Origin: Acidobacteriaceae bacterium
Lineage (GTDB): Bacteria > Acidobacteriota > Terriglobia > Terriglobales > Acidobacteriaceae
Assembly (NCBI GenBank): GCA_035944135.1
Contig: DASZBM010000010.1
Span: 806,001-870,000 of the forward strand
Direction of reading: 5' to 3'
DNA length: 64,000 nt
Shown: piece after piece, positions 62,693-64,000 of the stretch
Layout of the letters: the number at the start of each line of letters is the position of its first letter
Position numbering within the stretch: the first letter of the stretch is position 1
The notes under the pieces: model-generated
Databases searched by the model: none
Seen by the model: only the letters and a program-made list of their open reading frames with translations
Told to the model about the DNA's origin: nothing
Position numbers and translations under genes: made by a program

Positions 62693-63060
62693 TGTGAACG
62701 CGGCAAACCGGTGAGTTTTACTGGCTGGCGCGCTCATCTTCCCCGCGGAACGGGTGGCCGTTCCGGAATCAGCCAGGCAGTGAATCGGGACTCTCTGATC
62801 TTGCGGAGGGTATCTTCTCCGCGGGGCCGGTCGTCTGCTGTGTGTTGGTTTGTAACTTGTTGAAGCGCAGCAACTTAGAAAATTTGATCCGGCATCGGAA
62901 ACGGATGCATCCGTTCCCGGCCGACTGCGTCTAACCAGATGAGGACCTGCGCCGGCCTGCGACCGGCGGGACTCAATCCACGACGTAGGCCACGCAGAGT
63001 GGAGCTCAGCAGCTCGAGGGCAGCCACCTAAGACTTTCGCAGAGGAAAGAGAGAAACTTC
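62693..63060 (+). other. Long, structured untranslated leader or small RNA before rpoZ
   Basis: No convincing ORF is present. Three hairpins stand out: CGGAACGG/CCGTTCCG with loop GTGG (62746-62765); GCGGAG/CTCCGC with an 8-base loop (62803-62822); and the 16-base perfect palindrome AACGGATGCATCCGTT (62900-62915). An outer pairing of ACTGGCTGGC (62720-62729) with GCCAGGCAGT (62772-62781) has one G.G mismatch and would enclose the first hairpin. GCCGG/CCGGC pairs again near 62952. I could not match it to 6S RNA, RNase P or SRP RNA. Confidence 0.5.
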
Positions 63061-63282
63061 ATGCGCTCAGATCTTATTTTTGGAGCCCTCACTCACGTGA
63101 ACAACCGCTACCAGCTGTGCCAGCTCGCGTCGAAGGCGACTCGCAAGCTCCACAAGCCCAACACCCGCCTCCAGGACACCACCAACGAGGTGCTGGACCG
63201 CTTCAAGGACTCCGTACCCATGGGTGTGGTTAGCTCCGAGGAACCCATCGAGACTGTGGCATCGGTTCGCCGCGCGGCCTAA
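63061..63282 (+). CDS. rpoZ: Candidate RNA polymerase omega subunit
   Basis: 73 aa. The N-terminal half, THVNNRYQLCQLASKATRK and LHKPNTRLQDTTNEVL, has the omega pattern: the 'NRFxLVxLAAKRARQL' helix followed by a loop and second helix. A weak AGAGAAA precedes the ATG. Omega aids assembly of the beta-prime subunit. The upstream leader and proximity to rho are compatible, but the divergence from E. coli omega leaves some doubt. A 16-base palindrome GGCCGCCGCGGCGGCC (63283-63298) starts right after the stop. Confidence 0.6.
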   Translation: MRSDLIFGALTHVNNRYQLCQLASKATRKLHKPNTRLQDTTNEVLDRFKDSVPMGVVSSEEPIETVASVRRAA

Positions 63283-63298
63283 GGCCGCCGCGGCGGCC

Positions 63299-63512
63299 CG
63301 CGCCGTCCCCTGGCCGTGTTTTCCTCCGGTCGAATTTCACATCTGTGATACTGTAATCACGTCCCTCCAGTAATACCCCTGTAACTTCCCCCGCTTACAT
63401 CCCTCCGCGTCACGCTCTTTGCTCTGCCCCCGAGCCTGGAGTCTCTGCACCGCACCAGTATCTCCGCAATACCAAAATCCCTCCTAAAAAGAACGAAAGT
63501 CCACACGACCCC
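63299..63512. other. Intergenic region before rho
   Basis: About 210 bases. It contains the short inverted repeat GTGAT/ATCAC around ACTGTA (63345-63360) and a C/T-rich run. No ORF or clear -35/-10 pair could be fixed. Possible leader for rho autoregulation, unproven. Confidence 0.4.
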
Positions 63513-64000
63513 ATGACAATCACCGAGTTGAAAGAAAAGAGCATTGCCGAGCTCGGCAAGCTCGCCCGCGGCCTGGAGATCCCTGGCACCAGCGCACTCC
63601 GCAAGCAGGACCTCATTTTCAAGATCCTTCAGGCGCAAAGCGAGAAGGAAGGCCACATCTTCGCCGAAGGCGTCCTCGAGATCCTGCCTGACGGCTACGG
63701 CTTCCTCCGCAGCCCCGACTACAACTACCTGCCCGGCCCCGACGACATCTACGTCTCGCCATCGCAGATCCGCAAGTTCGATCTGAAGACCGGCGACACC
63801 ATCTCCGGCAACGTGCGCTCTCCGCATGAAGGCGAGAAGTACTTTGCGCTGGTCAAGATCGAAGCCATCAACTTCGAGTCGCCCGAAGAGACCCGCAACA
63901 AGATTCTCTTCGACAACCTCACGCCGCTCTACCCGCAGGAGCGCATCAAGATGGAGACCGTGCGCGAGGGCATCAGCGGCCGCGTGATGGATCTCCTCTG
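63513..64000 (+). CDS. rho: Transcription termination factor Rho, N-terminal part (cut by window end)
   Basis: 162 full codons visible. Residues 1-45 (TITELKEKSIAELGKLARGL, LRKQDLIFKILQAQ) are the Rho N-terminal SAP-like domain; ~46-120 is the RNA-binding OB fold (EGVLEILPDGYGFLRSPDYNY, DDIYVSPSQIRKFDLKTGD). The ATPase core lies beyond the window. ATG at 63513 follows a weak AACGAAAG. Rho translocates on RNA to end transcription. No unusual insertion is seen in this part. Confidence 0.95.
   Translation, partial: MTITELKEKSIAELGKLARGLEIPGTSALRKQDLIFKILQAQSEKEGHIFAEGVLEILPDGYGFLRSPDYNYLPGPDDIYVSPSQIRKFDLKTGDTISGNVRSPHEGEKYFALVKIEAINFESPEETRNKILFDNLTPLYPQERIKMETVREGISGRVMDLL

Noticed and set aside
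62693-63060. 6S RNA, RNase P RNA or tmRNA upstream of rpoZ
   Set aside because: The hairpins do not match the conserved cores I know for these RNAs; left as an unassigned structured leader.

Overview
The window reads as a chromosomal segment of a GC-rich Gram-negative soil bacterium, most likely Acidobacteriota (Terriglobales/Acidobacteriaceae). The pointers are a 1075-aa Oar-type TonB-dependent receptor with an N-terminal carboxypeptidase-regulatory domain, several small DUF3592-like membrane proteins, non-mevalonate isoprenoid and outer-membrane genes, and dispersed intergenic palindromes. The assignment comes from gene content and protein style, not from a database search. I saw no tRNA, rRNA, CRISPR array, transposase, integrase or phage gene.

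Layout. 1-6.2 kb: division and wall genes ftsQ (truncated by the window edge), ftsA, ftsZ and a class B-like transpeptidase. ftsA and ftsZ are separated by an outer-membrane protein gene and a decayed tandem copy of it. 6.2-8.4 kb: nnr-tsaE. 8.4-17 kb: a long minus-strand operon-like run (CAAX-type protease, penicillin acylase family protein, large membrane protein, ispA, hypothetical, DUF59 protein, methyltransferase) and a 34-aa small-protein candidate. 17-21.6 kb: a DHH phosphoesterase, then cdsA-dxr-rseP on the minus strand. 21.6-31.9 kb: accessory-looking, repeat-rich region separating cdsA from uppS, with lineage-specific secreted proteins, two small-DNA-repeat families, a zinc-ribbon/XRE regulator, an HD protein, pncA, three of the four DUF3592-like genes and a HTH-TOBE protein. 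31.9-35.1 kb: the TonB-dependent receptor. 35.5-40 kb: leucine/isovalerate catabolism genes (methylcrotonyl-CoA carboxylase beta, HMG-CoA lyase, enoyl-CoA hydratase) interrupted by two unknown membrane proteins. 40-49 kb: mixed housekeeping (degenerate M23 protein, YbgC thioesterase, SDR, glycosyltransferase, CyaY, sugar dehydrogenase, ssb, thioredoxin-like protein). 49-54 kb: minus-strand run of acyl-CoA dehydrogenase, kynA, kynU, ctaB, DUF420 protein and a 74-aa membrane protein, linking tryptophan breakdown to heme O synthesis. 54-60.7 kb: comF, an HNH endonuclease, a GT87-like mannosyltransferase, sdaA and a tandem pair of HEAT-repeat proteins. 60.9-64 kb: comM/yifB, a long structured leader with a good promoter, a candidate rpoZ, and rho running off the end.

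Most of the sequence is conserved core metabolism and envelope biogenesis. I did not find a clear undescribed defence or biosynthetic system. The observations most worth following are the structured leader before rpoZ, the bounded AT-rich repeat element upstream of cdsA, the palindrome family, the shared uncharacterised domain of two secreted proteins, the cluster of DUF3592-like genes, and the repeat-bearing FtsZ linker.
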